48,449 bases of DNA from Cobetia crustatorum (GTDB taxonomy: Bacteria; Pseudomonadota; Gammaproteobacteria; Pseudomonadales; Halomonadaceae), in assembly GCF_000591415.1 (NCBI RefSeq), contig NZ_JEMF01000022.1, positions 1 through 48,449 of the forward strand, given 5' to 3'. The notes under the pieces were generated by a model that was not told where the DNA came from, made no database searches, and saw only the letters and a program-made list of their open reading frames with translations. Positions 38,752-45,458 of the stretch are shown here, piece after piece; the stretch's first letter is position 1, and the number at the start of each line of letters is the position of its first letter. The position numbers and the translations under genes were made by a program.

Positions 38752-38760
38752 ATTCTAGCA
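38752..38760 (-). promoter_or_regulatory. Extended -10 promoter of rpsT
   Basis: Minus-strand TGCTAGAAT fits an extended -10 element and shares the 11-mer CATGCTAGAAT with the rluD upstream region. A -35 box is not clear. The implied leader before the rpsT GTG is about 200 bases, long for a ribosomal protein gene. Confidence 0.5.
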
Positions 38761-38821
38761 TGACCGGCCGCCAGATCGCTAGCGACAGGCAGCACATGCC
38801 TACCGCCAGCATAGCCATATC

Positions 38822-39985
38822 TCACAGCACGATCAGGTTATCGCGATGAATCAGCTCAGGGGCTTCTATATAGCCCAGCGCTGCCTCGATCTGATGACTT
38901 GGCAGCCCCAGAATTCGCCCGGCATCCTCTGCATTGTAGTTGACCAGCCCCTTGGCAATCCTCACGCCTGACTCATCAACGCACTGCACCATGTCGCCGC
39001 GACGAAAGCTACCTTCAGCCTTCTTCACACCCACCGGCAGCAAGCTAGAGCCACGAGTGGTCAGGACATTCACGGCCCCGGCATCCAACGTCAGAGTGCC
39101 ACGCACCTGTAGCTGGCCTGCCAGCCAACGCTTGCGCGCCGCAATCGGCGCATGCTCTGGCAGCAACAGCGTGCCGAATCGCTCGCCAGCGACCAGACGC
39201 GTGATCACTTCCGGCTGACGGCCAGAGGCAATCACGGTCAGTGCACCACTCCGTGCAGCCAGACGCGCTGCACGCACCTTGGTGGCCATGCCGCCACGAC
39301 CCAGCAGACCGCCGCCACCAGCCACCTTGACCAGAATAGGGTCATCCGCCTGCGCCTCTTCGATCAGCTTGGCTGAAGAATCATGGCGCGGATCGGCATC
39401 AAACAATCCCTCCTGGTCCGTGAGCAGCAGCAGTGCATCGGCTTCCAACAAGTTAGCCACCAGCGCACCGAGCGTGTCGTTGTCACCAAAGCGAATCTCA
39501 TCGGTGACCACGGTATCGTTCTCGTTGATCACCGGCACCACGCGTAACTCGACCAGCGTTCTCAATGCAGAGCGTGCATTCAGATAGCGCTTGCGATTGG
39601 AGAGATCATCGTGGGTCAGCAGAATCTGTGCGGTTGTCAGGCCATGACGCTGGAAGTGCTCTTCGTAACATTGGGTCAGGCCATTCTGGCCGACGGCAGC
39701 GGCGGCCTGCAGCTCATGCACGCCACTGGGACGAGCCGTCCAACCGAGCCGCGACATGCCCACCGCAATGGCACCAGAGGACACGACGATCACCTCGATA
39801 CCGCGCGCATGCAGCGTGGCTATCTGATCAACCCAGCGCCCGATGCTGGCATCATCAAGCCCGCGACCATCGTCGGTCAGCAGTGCACTGCCAATCTTGA
39901 CCACTATTCGGCGCGCACTGGCTAGCGCTTCGCGCCCCTTTTGACTCCCCGCTGCTTCCACTCCCGCCGCCTGCTGTTCCGCCAC
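38822..39985 (-). CDS. proB: Glutamate 5-kinase
   Basis: ProB makes glutamyl 5-phosphate, the first and feedback-controlled step of proline synthesis, which also matters for osmotic balance in salt-loving bacteria. The 387-residue product has the amino acid kinase domain ([48 protein letters not shown] and [12 protein letters not shown]) and a C-terminal PUA domain from about residue 290. The start was placed at the GTG at 39985, where AGGAGG lies 7 bases upstream; a GTG at 40024 would add 13 residues. It comes after obgE but a terminator-like hairpin at 40117-40157 lies between, so it may have its own promoter. Confidence 0.95.
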   Translation of the reverse strand: MAEQQAAGVEAAGSQKGREALASARRIVVKIGSALLTDDGRGLDDASIGRWVDQIATLHARGIEVIVVSSGAIAVGMSRLGWTARPSGVHELQAAAAVGQNGLTQCYEEHFQRHGLTTAQILLTHDDLSNRKRYLNARSALRTLVELRVVPVINENDTVVTDEIRFGDNDTLGALVANLLEADALLLLTDQEGLFDADPRHDSSAKLIEEAQADDPILVKVAGGGGLLGRGGMATKVRAARLAARSGALTVIASGRQPEVITRLVAGERFGTLLLPEHAPIAARKRWLAGQLQVRGTLTLDAGAVNVLTTRGSSLLPVGVKKAEGSFRRGDMVQCVDESGVRIAKGLVNYNAEDAGRILGLPSHQIEAALGYIEAPELIHRDNLIVL

Positions 39986-40116
39986 CGCACTTCCTCCTGT
40001 GATATGGGCCTGTCGCCCTGACACATGCTCTTTAAGCTACCGGCATTGTCCGCTCCCGCCCGCCTGCTGTCATCTCTCCCTCGGCCGAGGTCAAAAAGTG
40101 AAGCCACTGAAATGAC

Positions 40117-40157
40117 AACGCCCCACTTCGGAACCAAAAGGCTCGAGGCGGGGCGTT
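40117..40157 (-). terminator. Terminator after obgE
   Basis: AACGCCCC (40117-40124) pairs with GGGGCGTT (40150-40157), with further inner pairing including CC-AAAA-GG at the tip. The minus strand continues GTCATTTC. The 16-mer GGGGCGTTGTCATTTC is the same as in the clpB terminator. Confidence 0.7.
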
Positions 40158-40231
40158 TGATACGTACCGATGCGACCATACGCTCAGGAAGCACAAGACT
40201 CAGAGAGCTTATGCGTCAAAGCACATCAAGC

Positions 40232-41428
40232 TCAGGGCGCGTATTCGACTTCGACGTCGTAATCGTCTTCATTGAAGTCGTCATCGTCCTCTACTTCATC
40301 ATCTTTCTTGCGCTTGCGACGCGTCAGACGCTCTTCAACGCGCTCCAGAGATTCATTCTCCATGCGCGCAAGCAGTGCGGCATGCGCCTCGGCAGCATCA
40401 GGATCTTCCGCCAGGTGCAGACGATGCTCGCCCAGCCAGCGGTGTGCTGCCTGAACCAGGTCCTGAGTGCCGATACCACTGGCTGCCGAAATGACGAATA
40501 GCTCGCCTTCCCAGCCAAGACGCTCAACGAGATCTTTGACCAGCGCATCACGATCTTCTTCTGCCAGCAGGTCGACCTTGTTGATCACCAGCCAGCGCGG
40601 CAACTCGGTCAGTGCCGCCGAGAAGTTCTTGAGCTCTTTGAGAATGGCCTCAACCGCATAGGCCGGATCACTCTCGTCAAAAGGCGCAATATCTACCACG
40701 TGCAGCAGCAAGCGCGTGCGCGTCAGGTGCTTGAGGAAGCGCAGGCCAAGGCCAGCGCCGTCAGCAGCGCCTTCGATCAAGCCGGGAATGTCGGCCATCA
40801 CGAAGTGCTGGTGACTACCGATCTTCACGACACCGAGGTTAGGCACCAAGGTCGTGAATGGGTAGTTGGCGACCTTGGGTTTGGCAGCAGAGACGGCGCG
40901 GATCAGCGTCGACTTGCCGGCATTCGGCATGCCCAGCAAACCAACGTCAGCCATCACCTTCATCTCGAGACGCAGGCTGCGACGCTCACCCCAGGTACCC
41001 TTGCTGGTCTGGCGCGGCGCACGGTTGGTCGAGGACTTGAAGTGGATGTTACCCAATCCACGACGACCGCCCTGCGAGACCAACAGCAACTGACCGACTT
41101 CGGTCACATCACCGATCATCTCGAGCGTTTCCTCGTCGATCACCGTCGTGCCGACCGGCACCTTGACGAGCAAATCTTCACCCGCTCGGCCCGCCATCTG
41201 GCTACCCTGGCCAGCGATACCGCTTTCCGCCTGATAATAGCGCTGGAACTTGAAATCGATCAGGGTATTGAGCGAGTCATCCCCTATCAGATAAACACTG
41301 CCACCATGCCCGCCATCGCCCCCATCGGGACCACCGCGCGGCACGTATTTTTCTCGGCGAAAACTCATGCAACCATTGCCGCCACGTCCGGCCTCGACAA
41401 TGATCGACGCTTCATCAAGGAACTGCAT
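40232..41428 (-). CDS. obgE: Obg family GTPase (CgtA)
   Basis: ObgE is an essential GTPase that acts in late 50S assembly and the stringent response. The 398-residue product has the glycine-rich Obg domain (1-159, with [20 protein letters not shown]), the GTPase domain with G1 GMPNAGKST at 166-174, G3 DIPG and G4 NKVD, and an acidic C-terminal tail (from about residue 372, many Asp and Glu). The ATG at 41428 has GGAGAGAG upstream. It follows rpmA after a terminator hairpin at 41472-41493, so part of its transcription comes by readthrough or from its own promoter. The rplU-rpmA-obgE order is highly conserved. Confidence 0.97.
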   Translation of the reverse strand: MQFLDEASIIVEAGRGGNGCMSFRREKYVPRGGPDGGDGGHGGSVYLIGDDSLNTLIDFKFQRYYQAESGIAGQGSQMAGRAGEDLLVKVPVGTTVIDEETLEMIGDVTEVGQLLLVSQGGRRGLGNIHFKSSTNRAPRQTSKGTWGERRSLRLEMKVMADVGLLGMPNAGKSTLIRAVSAAKPKVANYPFTTLVPNLGVVKIGSHQHFVMADIPGLIEGAADGAGLGLRFLKHLTRTRLLLHVVDIAPFDESDPAYAVEAILKELKNFSAALTELPRWLVINKVDLLAEEDRDALVKDLVERLGWEGELFVISAASGIGTQDLVQAAHRWLGEHRLHLAEDPDAAEAHAALLARMENESLERVEERLTRRKRKKDDEVEDDDDFNEDDYDVEVEYAP

Positions 41429-41471
41429 GCTGCTCTCTCCTGACGACGACCCGGGCCGTCATGCGACAAAA

Positions 41472-41493
41472 AAGCCCCGCCTGAGCGGGGCTT
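41472..41493 (-). terminator. Terminator between rpmA and obgE
   Basis: AAGCCCCGC (41472-41480) pairs with GCGGGGCTT (41485-41493) on a CTGA loop, and the minus strand continues TTTTTTGTC... in form, a strong terminator. It probably lowers obgE expression relative to the ribosomal proteins. Confidence 0.88.
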
Positions 41494-41553
41494 CCTTGCA
41501 GACTGTCACACGATACCGGGGCATCGGCCAGTCTGCGTAAGCTGTCAGACGTT

Positions 41554-41811
41554 TCAGGCAGAAACGATGCTGACGAACTTGCGGTTCTTCGGACCTTTGA
41601 CCTCAAACTTCACGTGTCCGTCGGACAGTGCGAAGAGAGTGTGGTCCTTGCCGATACCAACGCCAGTACCAGCGTGGAAACGAGTGCCGCGCTGACGCAC
41701 GATGATGTTGCCGGCGATGGCTGCTTGGCCACCGAACAGCTTCACACCAAGGCGCTTGGATTCAGAATCGCGACCGTTGCGGGTAGAACCCGCCGCCTTC
41801 TTATGTGCCAT
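41554..41811 (-). CDS. rpmA: 50S ribosomal protein L27
   Basis: L27 lies near the peptidyl transferase centre and its N-terminal tail reaches the tRNA acceptor ends. The 85-residue product matches the family in length and sequence ([20 protein letters not shown] then LGVKLFGGQ). The tail is of the uncleaved proteobacterial type starting [11 protein letters not shown] lies 9 bases before the ATG. It follows rplU after 33 bases in the usual pair and ends before a terminator. Confidence 0.98.
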   Translation of the reverse strand: MAHKKAAGSTRNGRDSESKRLGVKLFGGQAAIAGNIIVRQRGTRFHAGTGVGIGKDHTLFALSDGHVKFEVKGPKNRKFVSIVSA

Positions 41812-41844
41812 TGGATAATTCTCCTATGGTGGGTAGCACTGCAA

Positions 41845-42156
41845 TTAAGCAGAGATACCAGTGATCTTGACTTCGGTGAACCACTGACGGTGGCCAGCAC
41901 GACGCATGGAGTGCTTCCGGCGACGGAACTTGATGATGGTGATCTTGTCGCCACGGCCGTGAGACACGACCTCTGCAGCAACCTTGGCACCTTCAACCAG
42001 CGGAGCGCCGACCTTGATGTCGTCGCCGTCGGCGACCATCAGGACTTCGTCGAACTGGATGGTTTCACCAGTGGCGATTTCAAGCTTCTCGAGCTTCAGG
42101 GTCTCGCCTTCCTGAACGCGGTACTGCTTGCCACCGCTCTTGATAACTGCGTACAT
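41845..42156 (-). CDS. rplU: 50S ribosomal protein L21
   Basis: L21 binds 23S rRNA domain I. The 103-residue product equals the E. coli length. The ATG at 42156 begins [18 protein letters not shown], the family start, with GGAGAG upstream; the open frame to 42177 adds seven residues not found in the family. It is the first gene of the rplU-rpmA-(obgE) unit, about 100 bases downstream of a strong promoter at 42264-42292, and diverges from ispB, as in E. coli. Confidence 0.98.
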   Translation of the reverse strand: MYAVIKSGGKQYRVQEGETLKLEKLEIATGETIQFDEVLMVADGDDIKVGAPLVEGAKVAAEVVSHGRGDKITIIKFRRRKHSMRRAGHRQWFTEVKITGISA

Positions 42157-42263
42157 GATTCTCTCCATCGGGCTCATCTAAGGGTGTGCTCTTGGGTGAC
42201 CTGCTGCGAGTGGCGCCCCTTCTGGAGCCATCTGACAGGGAGCGTGATGAGCCACGGCCGCGT

Positions 42264-42292
42264 ATTATAGCGGTGCGTGCCGCGTTCGACAA
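42264..42292 (-). promoter_or_regulatory. Sigma-70 promoter of rplU-rpmA
   Basis: On the minus strand TTGTCG (42292-42287), a 17-base spacer and a perfect TATAAT (42269-42264) form a strong promoter with transcription starting near 42257. Confidence 0.8.
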
Positions 42293-42440
42293 GCAATGTC
42301 AAGCCAAAGACCTCTTGCCCACCGCCAGCCAGCGTCCTTGCGCGGGCGCGCGCCTTGACGCCCATAGAGGTGCCCCATAGCATAACCGCCAAACGGCACG
42401 CTACGGCGGCCTCACCTCTCGCTACGGGCACGACGATCTC

Positions 42441-43430
42441 ATGCAAGCCGACGCATCGACCCTTCACGCGGCAGTGGCAGATGACTTCGCCGCCGTTGAC
42501 CGCACTATCCTCGCGCAGCTCGAATCGCGCGTGCCGCTGGTCCAGACCATCGGACAGTACATCATCCAGAGTGGTGGCAAGCGCCTGCGCCCGGTTCTGG
42601 TACTGCTAGCCGCACGAGCGCTAGGCTATCAAGGCGAGCAGCACGTCAGCCTGGCAGCGCTGATCGAGTTCATGCACACCTCGACACTGCTGCATGATGA
42701 CGTCGTGGATGAATCCAGCCTGCGCCGCGGCCGCTCTACCGCCAACGACACTTGGGGCAATGCGCCATCGGTACTGGTCGGCGACTTCCTCTACTCGCGC
42801 TCCTTCCAGATGATGGTCGAAGTCGGTTCGATGGAGGTGATGGCAATTCTTTCTGCCGCGACCTGTACCATCGCTGAGGGCGAGGTGCTGCAGCTCACCA
42901 ACATCGGCAATGCCGACATCGATGAAGCAGCCTACTTCGAGACCATCCACGGCAAGACCGCCATGCTGTTCGAGGCCGCTGCCCATGCCGGCGCAGTACT
43001 CGCCAAGGAAGCTGACGCGGCGATCACACAGGCGCAGGTCAGTGCGCTACAGAACTACGGCCGCTACCTGGGACTTGCTTTCCAGCTGATCGATGATTTG
43101 CTCGACTATCAAGGCGACGCCAAGACCATGGGCAAGAATGTCGGTGACGACCTCGCCGAAGGCAAGCCTACCCTACCCTTGATTCGCGCCATGCAGGTTG
43201 GTAGCCCAGCGCAGGCCAGCTTGGTGCGTGGTGCTATCGAGAAAGGAGGGCTGGAGCAGCTCGACGAAGTGCTGGAAGTCGTCCGTGCGACTGGCGGCCT
43301 CGACTACACTCGCAGTCGCGCCCAGAAAATGGCGGATAACGCGCTCGTAGAACTCGAGGCACTACCTGACAATGAGTTCCGTGCCAGCCTAGAGCGGATC
43401 GCACTCCTCAGCGTCGGCCGCCAGGCCTGA
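42441..43430 (+). CDS. ispB: Octaprenyl (long-chain trans-prenyl) diphosphate synthase
   Basis: This enzyme lengthens farnesyl diphosphate with isopentenyl units to make the side chain of ubiquinone. The 329-residue product has both aspartate motifs of trans-prenyl transferases, DDVVD at 86-90 and DDLLD at 218-222, as well as GGKRLRPVL and the KTAMLFEAAA segment. Chain length (C40 here by analogy with E. coli, C45 in pseudomonads) cannot be told by eye. The ATG at 42441 fits the family start, though its ribosome site is poor. It diverges from rplU and ends in a hairpin at 43448-43497. IspH, encoded at 30204, provides its substrates. Confidence 0.94.
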   Translation: MQADASTLHAAVADDFAAVDRTILAQLESRVPLVQTIGQYIIQSGGKRLRPVLVLLAARALGYQGEQHVSLAALIEFMHTSTLLHDDVVDESSLRRGRSTANDTWGNAPSVLVGDFLYSRSFQMMVEVGSMEVMAILSAATCTIAEGEVLQLTNIGNADIDEAAYFETIHGKTAMLFEAAAHAGAVLAKEADAAITQAQVSALQNYGRYLGLAFQLIDDLLDYQGDAKTMGKNVGDDLAEGKPTLPLIRAMQVGSPAQASLVRGAIEKGGLEQLDEVLEVVRATGGLDYTRSRAQKMADNALVELEALPDNEFRASLERIALLSVGRQA

Positions 43431-43447
43431 CGAGCGCCAGAAATCAC

Positions 43448-43497
43448 AAGAGGCAGGCAGGTCCGGAAGTCAATTCCAGCCCCACTGCCAGCCTCTT
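43448..43497 (+). terminator. Probable terminator hairpin after ispB
   Basis: AAGAGGC (43448-43454) pairs with GCCTCTT (43491-43497) and GGCAG (43456-43460) with CTGCC (43485-43489), leaving a single A-A mismatch and a 24-base loop. No T run follows, so termination is uncertain. Confidence 0.45.
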
Positions 43498-43542
43498 ATC
43501 TGAGCACCCGAGAACGGCACAAAAGTTTTTGCCCTCAAGGGC

Positions 43543-43570
43543 TTGCAAACAAAAGCTCTCTGCGTATAAT
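43543..43570 (+). promoter_or_regulatory. Promoter of tRNA-Pro
   Basis: TTGCAA (43543-43548), a 16-base spacer and a perfect TATAAT (43565-43570) precede the tRNA by about 31 bases. This is a typical stable RNA promoter. Confidence 0.8.
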
Positions 43571-43601
43571 TCACCTCCGTCGAGACAAGCTCACGACGCA
43601 T

Positions 43602-43678
43602 CGGAGTATAGCTCAGCTTGGTAGAGCGCTGCCTTCGGGAGGCAGAGGTCGTAGGTTCGAATCCTGCTACTCCGACCA
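43602..43678 (+). tRNA. tRNA-Pro(CGG)
   Basis: A 77-base cloverleaf with all arms: acceptor CGGAGTA/TACTCCG, D arm with AGCTCAGC-TTGGTAGAGC features, anticodon stem CTGCC/GGCAG with loop TTCGGGA giving anticodon CGG, T loop TTCGAAT, and encoded CCA at 43676-43678. This reads proline codon CCG, common in GC-rich genes. It is a single tRNA with its own promoter and terminator. Confidence 0.97.
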
Positions 43679-43686
43679 TATTATTG

Positions 43687-43719
43687 AAAAAGCCGCTGAT
43701 CATTGATCAGCGGCTTTTT
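43687..43719 (+). terminator. Terminator of tRNA-Pro
   Basis: AAAAAGCCGCTGATC pairs with GATCAGCGGCTTTTT (about 15 bp), followed by a further T and GTTG. The loop region TGATCATTGATCA is the same as in the bamD-nadE terminator. Confidence 0.92.
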
Positions 43720-43761
43720 TGTTGTCCGAATGATAGCCTCACATCCATCAGGGATGCTCAC

Positions 43762-43986
43762 ATGCCAACGCTGCGCCTTGCTCTACCATTCCTGCTTGCA
43801 GGGCTTCTCACTGCCTGCGCCGCACCTCAAGCGCAATGGGGGAAAGACGGCACGTCCAGCACACAGGTGCATAACGCCTATGCCGGCTGTCGCTATGAAA
43901 TTGGCATGTCTGATAAGTCTGATAATGAAAAGCGTGGATTGATGCAGTTCTGCATGGAGCGTGACGGCTTCCGCTTACAGCCATGA
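43762..43986 (+). CDS. Small lipoprotein, function unknown
   Basis: This 74-residue product has a clear lipoprotein signal (MPTLRLALPFLLAGLLTAC, lipidated Cys19) and a mature part of only about 56 residues, polar with two cysteines (YAGCRYEIG and MQFCMERDGF) that may form a disulfide. The ATG at 43762 has AGGGA about 8 bases upstream. The reading frame is open back to 43618, but that part runs through the tRNA and its terminator, so it is not coding. The form, a short lipoprotein with a DKSDNEKRGLMQFCMERDGF tail, recalls small periplasmic proteins in marine gammaproteobacteria. No function can be given. Confidence 0.8.
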   Translation: MPTLRLALPFLLAGLLTACAAPQAQWGKDGTSSTQVHNAYAGCRYEIGMSDKSDNEKRGLMQFCMERDGFRLQP

Positions 43987-44032
43987 GCCTCTTGCTCACA
44001 TCAAAGCCCACCACTCCACCCCACTATTCAGG

Positions 44033-44284
44033 TTAGTCGCCATCGCCAGCTTTCAAGGCCCGCTCGTGATCGGCATGCTCCCGTTCGCGGCGGGCCTTTT
44101 GCTTTTGATAGTAGCTGCGCAGCGCGAGCCCGAGACCACAGGCCAGCATCAGCGCGAACACTAGCCCCTGCCACGGACGGGCGTCATCACCCAGCCAGGT
44201 TTCCAATGCCACGATGGCGATCAATCCCGCGGCCTGACTGGCGACGGCGATCGCACGACTGCGGTCATAATGGTGTGAAAGCAT
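44033..44284 (-). CDS. Small membrane protein, function unknown
   Basis: This 83-residue product has two predicted membrane helices (about residues 11-28, VASQAAGLIAIVALETWL, and 37-56, QGLVFALMLACGLGLALRSY) and a highly charged C-terminal tail (KQKARREREHADHERALKAG), probably a short cytoplasmic helix. The ATG at 44284 has AAGGA 8 bases upstream; the frame extends to 44314. It converges on the small lipoprotein gene and diverges from the TlpA-like gene. No family is recognised and no function can be given. Confidence 0.65.
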   Translation of the reverse strand: MLSHHYDRSRAIAVASQAAGLIAIVALETWLGDDARPWQGLVFALMLACGLGLALRSYYQKQKARREREHADHERALKAGDGD

Positions 44285-44431
44285 TCTGAAGTCCTTGGCC
44301 GGTAATAACAGCATCGAGGACGTGGATGTCCCAGTACGCCAATTATCGCATACTCGAGAACCTCATCTGCAGCGCTCACCAGAGTGAGGCTGCCTGCCTC
44401 ATGACCTGCTGCTCTCCCAAGGAGACTCCGC

Positions 44432-45286
44432 ATGGATGCCATTGCATTGGGCCCCGCCCTGATTTCCGTCGAACGCCTCTATGCATTCCTGGCAGCGCTG
44501 TTGATGCTGGGCGAGTTCGCCCTGTTGATCTGGCTGCTCAAGCGCGTTCGCGCGCCAGCACTATCATCAGCTGCCTTCTCCTCCGCACCACTTAGCCTGT
44601 CGCGCTGGTTCAACCGTGTACTGATCGGTTGGGTCATCGGGGCACGCCTGACCTATGTCGCACTGCACTGGTCGAGCTATCAAGGCGCACCTCTTGATAT
44701 TCTCAAGCTGTGGCAACCGGGCTATCACATGATTGGCGGGCTAGTTCTCGCCGCACTCGCCAGCCTGTGGTTGCTGCGACGTCAGGGGATACTACTGCAG
44801 GTCATTGCGCTCGGCAGCCTGACGCTCGGCCTGACCGCATTCCTAGGTCTCAAGCAGCTGAACCCACTGGGTAGCAACTCATCTCTCGATCGCATGCCCG
44901 CCATCACTCTCAATCATATTGACCTACGTCCTGTGGCACTCGACTCGATCCACAATGAGCGCGTCATCGTCAATTTATGGGCCACCTGGTGCCCGCCCTG
45001 CCGTCGCGAAATGCCATTGCTAGCTGAAGCTGACACGCATCCCGGGGTGACGGTCGTGCTGGCCAATCAGGGCGAGCAACCCCTCGCCGTGTCACGCTTC
45101 TTGAAAGGTGAGCAGCTGAACCTGAAATATGCGCTACTCGACCCCGCAATGCAGCTGATGGGGCTGGCAGAAGCTCAGGGTTTACCGGCGACGTTGGTAT
45201 TTGATGGCGAAGGACATCTAATCGAGCGCCATATCGGCGAACTGAGTCGCGCCCAACTGGATACCCTGCTGCCAGAGAAACACTAA
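44432..45286 (+). CDS. Membrane-anchored TlpA-like thioredoxin
   Basis: The 284-residue product has four membrane helices in its first half (about 14-36, 60-80, 100-116 and 120-140), which recall the Lgt prolipoprotein transferase fold in pattern (RLTYVALHW, then LDILKLWQPGYHMIGGL) but lack its key catalytic motif, then a periplasmic thioredoxin domain (about 150-284) with the active site WCPPC (W186, C187, C190) and the cis-proline of GLPATLVFDGEGHL. It is likely a periplasmic disulfide reductase, perhaps for cytochrome c maturation or oxidised protein repair. AAGGAG is 7 bases before the ATG. It precedes rapA on the same strand, but 172 bases separate them. Confidence 0.85.
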   Translation: MDAIALGPALISVERLYAFLAALLMLGEFALLIWLLKRVRAPALSSAAFSSAPLSLSRWFNRVLIGWVIGARLTYVALHWSSYQGAPLDILKLWQPGYHMIGGLVLAALASLWLLRRQGILLQVIALGSLTLGLTAFLGLKQLNPLGSNSSLDRMPAITLNHIDLRPVALDSIHNERVIVNLWATWCPPCRREMPLLAEADTHPGVTVVLANQGEQPLAVSRFLKGEQLNLKYALLDPAMQLMGLAEAQGLPATLVFDGEGHLIERHIGELSRAQLDTLLPEKH

Positions 45287-45458
45287 CGCGAATACCATCA
45301 CTCCGCCCCTGACAGCCGGAAAGAGACCGCTTTTCCTGATGCCGAAATGCCAAAGACGCACGACAAAGACAAAAGGCGCTTAAGCCACGGGCTTCGATCC
45401 GTTAAGATACCGCGCCCCTGTATTCCCGATTCCCGTCTTTGTCCTACCCCGAGGCATC

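Noticed and set aside
40232-40320. Asp/Glu-rich repeat at the end of obgE as a sequence repeat element
   Set aside because: It is the normal acidic tail of Obg proteins.
43618-43761. N-terminal extension of the small lipoprotein frame
   Set aside because: It runs through the tRNA-Pro gene and its terminator; the ATG at 43762 with a lipoprotein signal and ribosome site is the true start.
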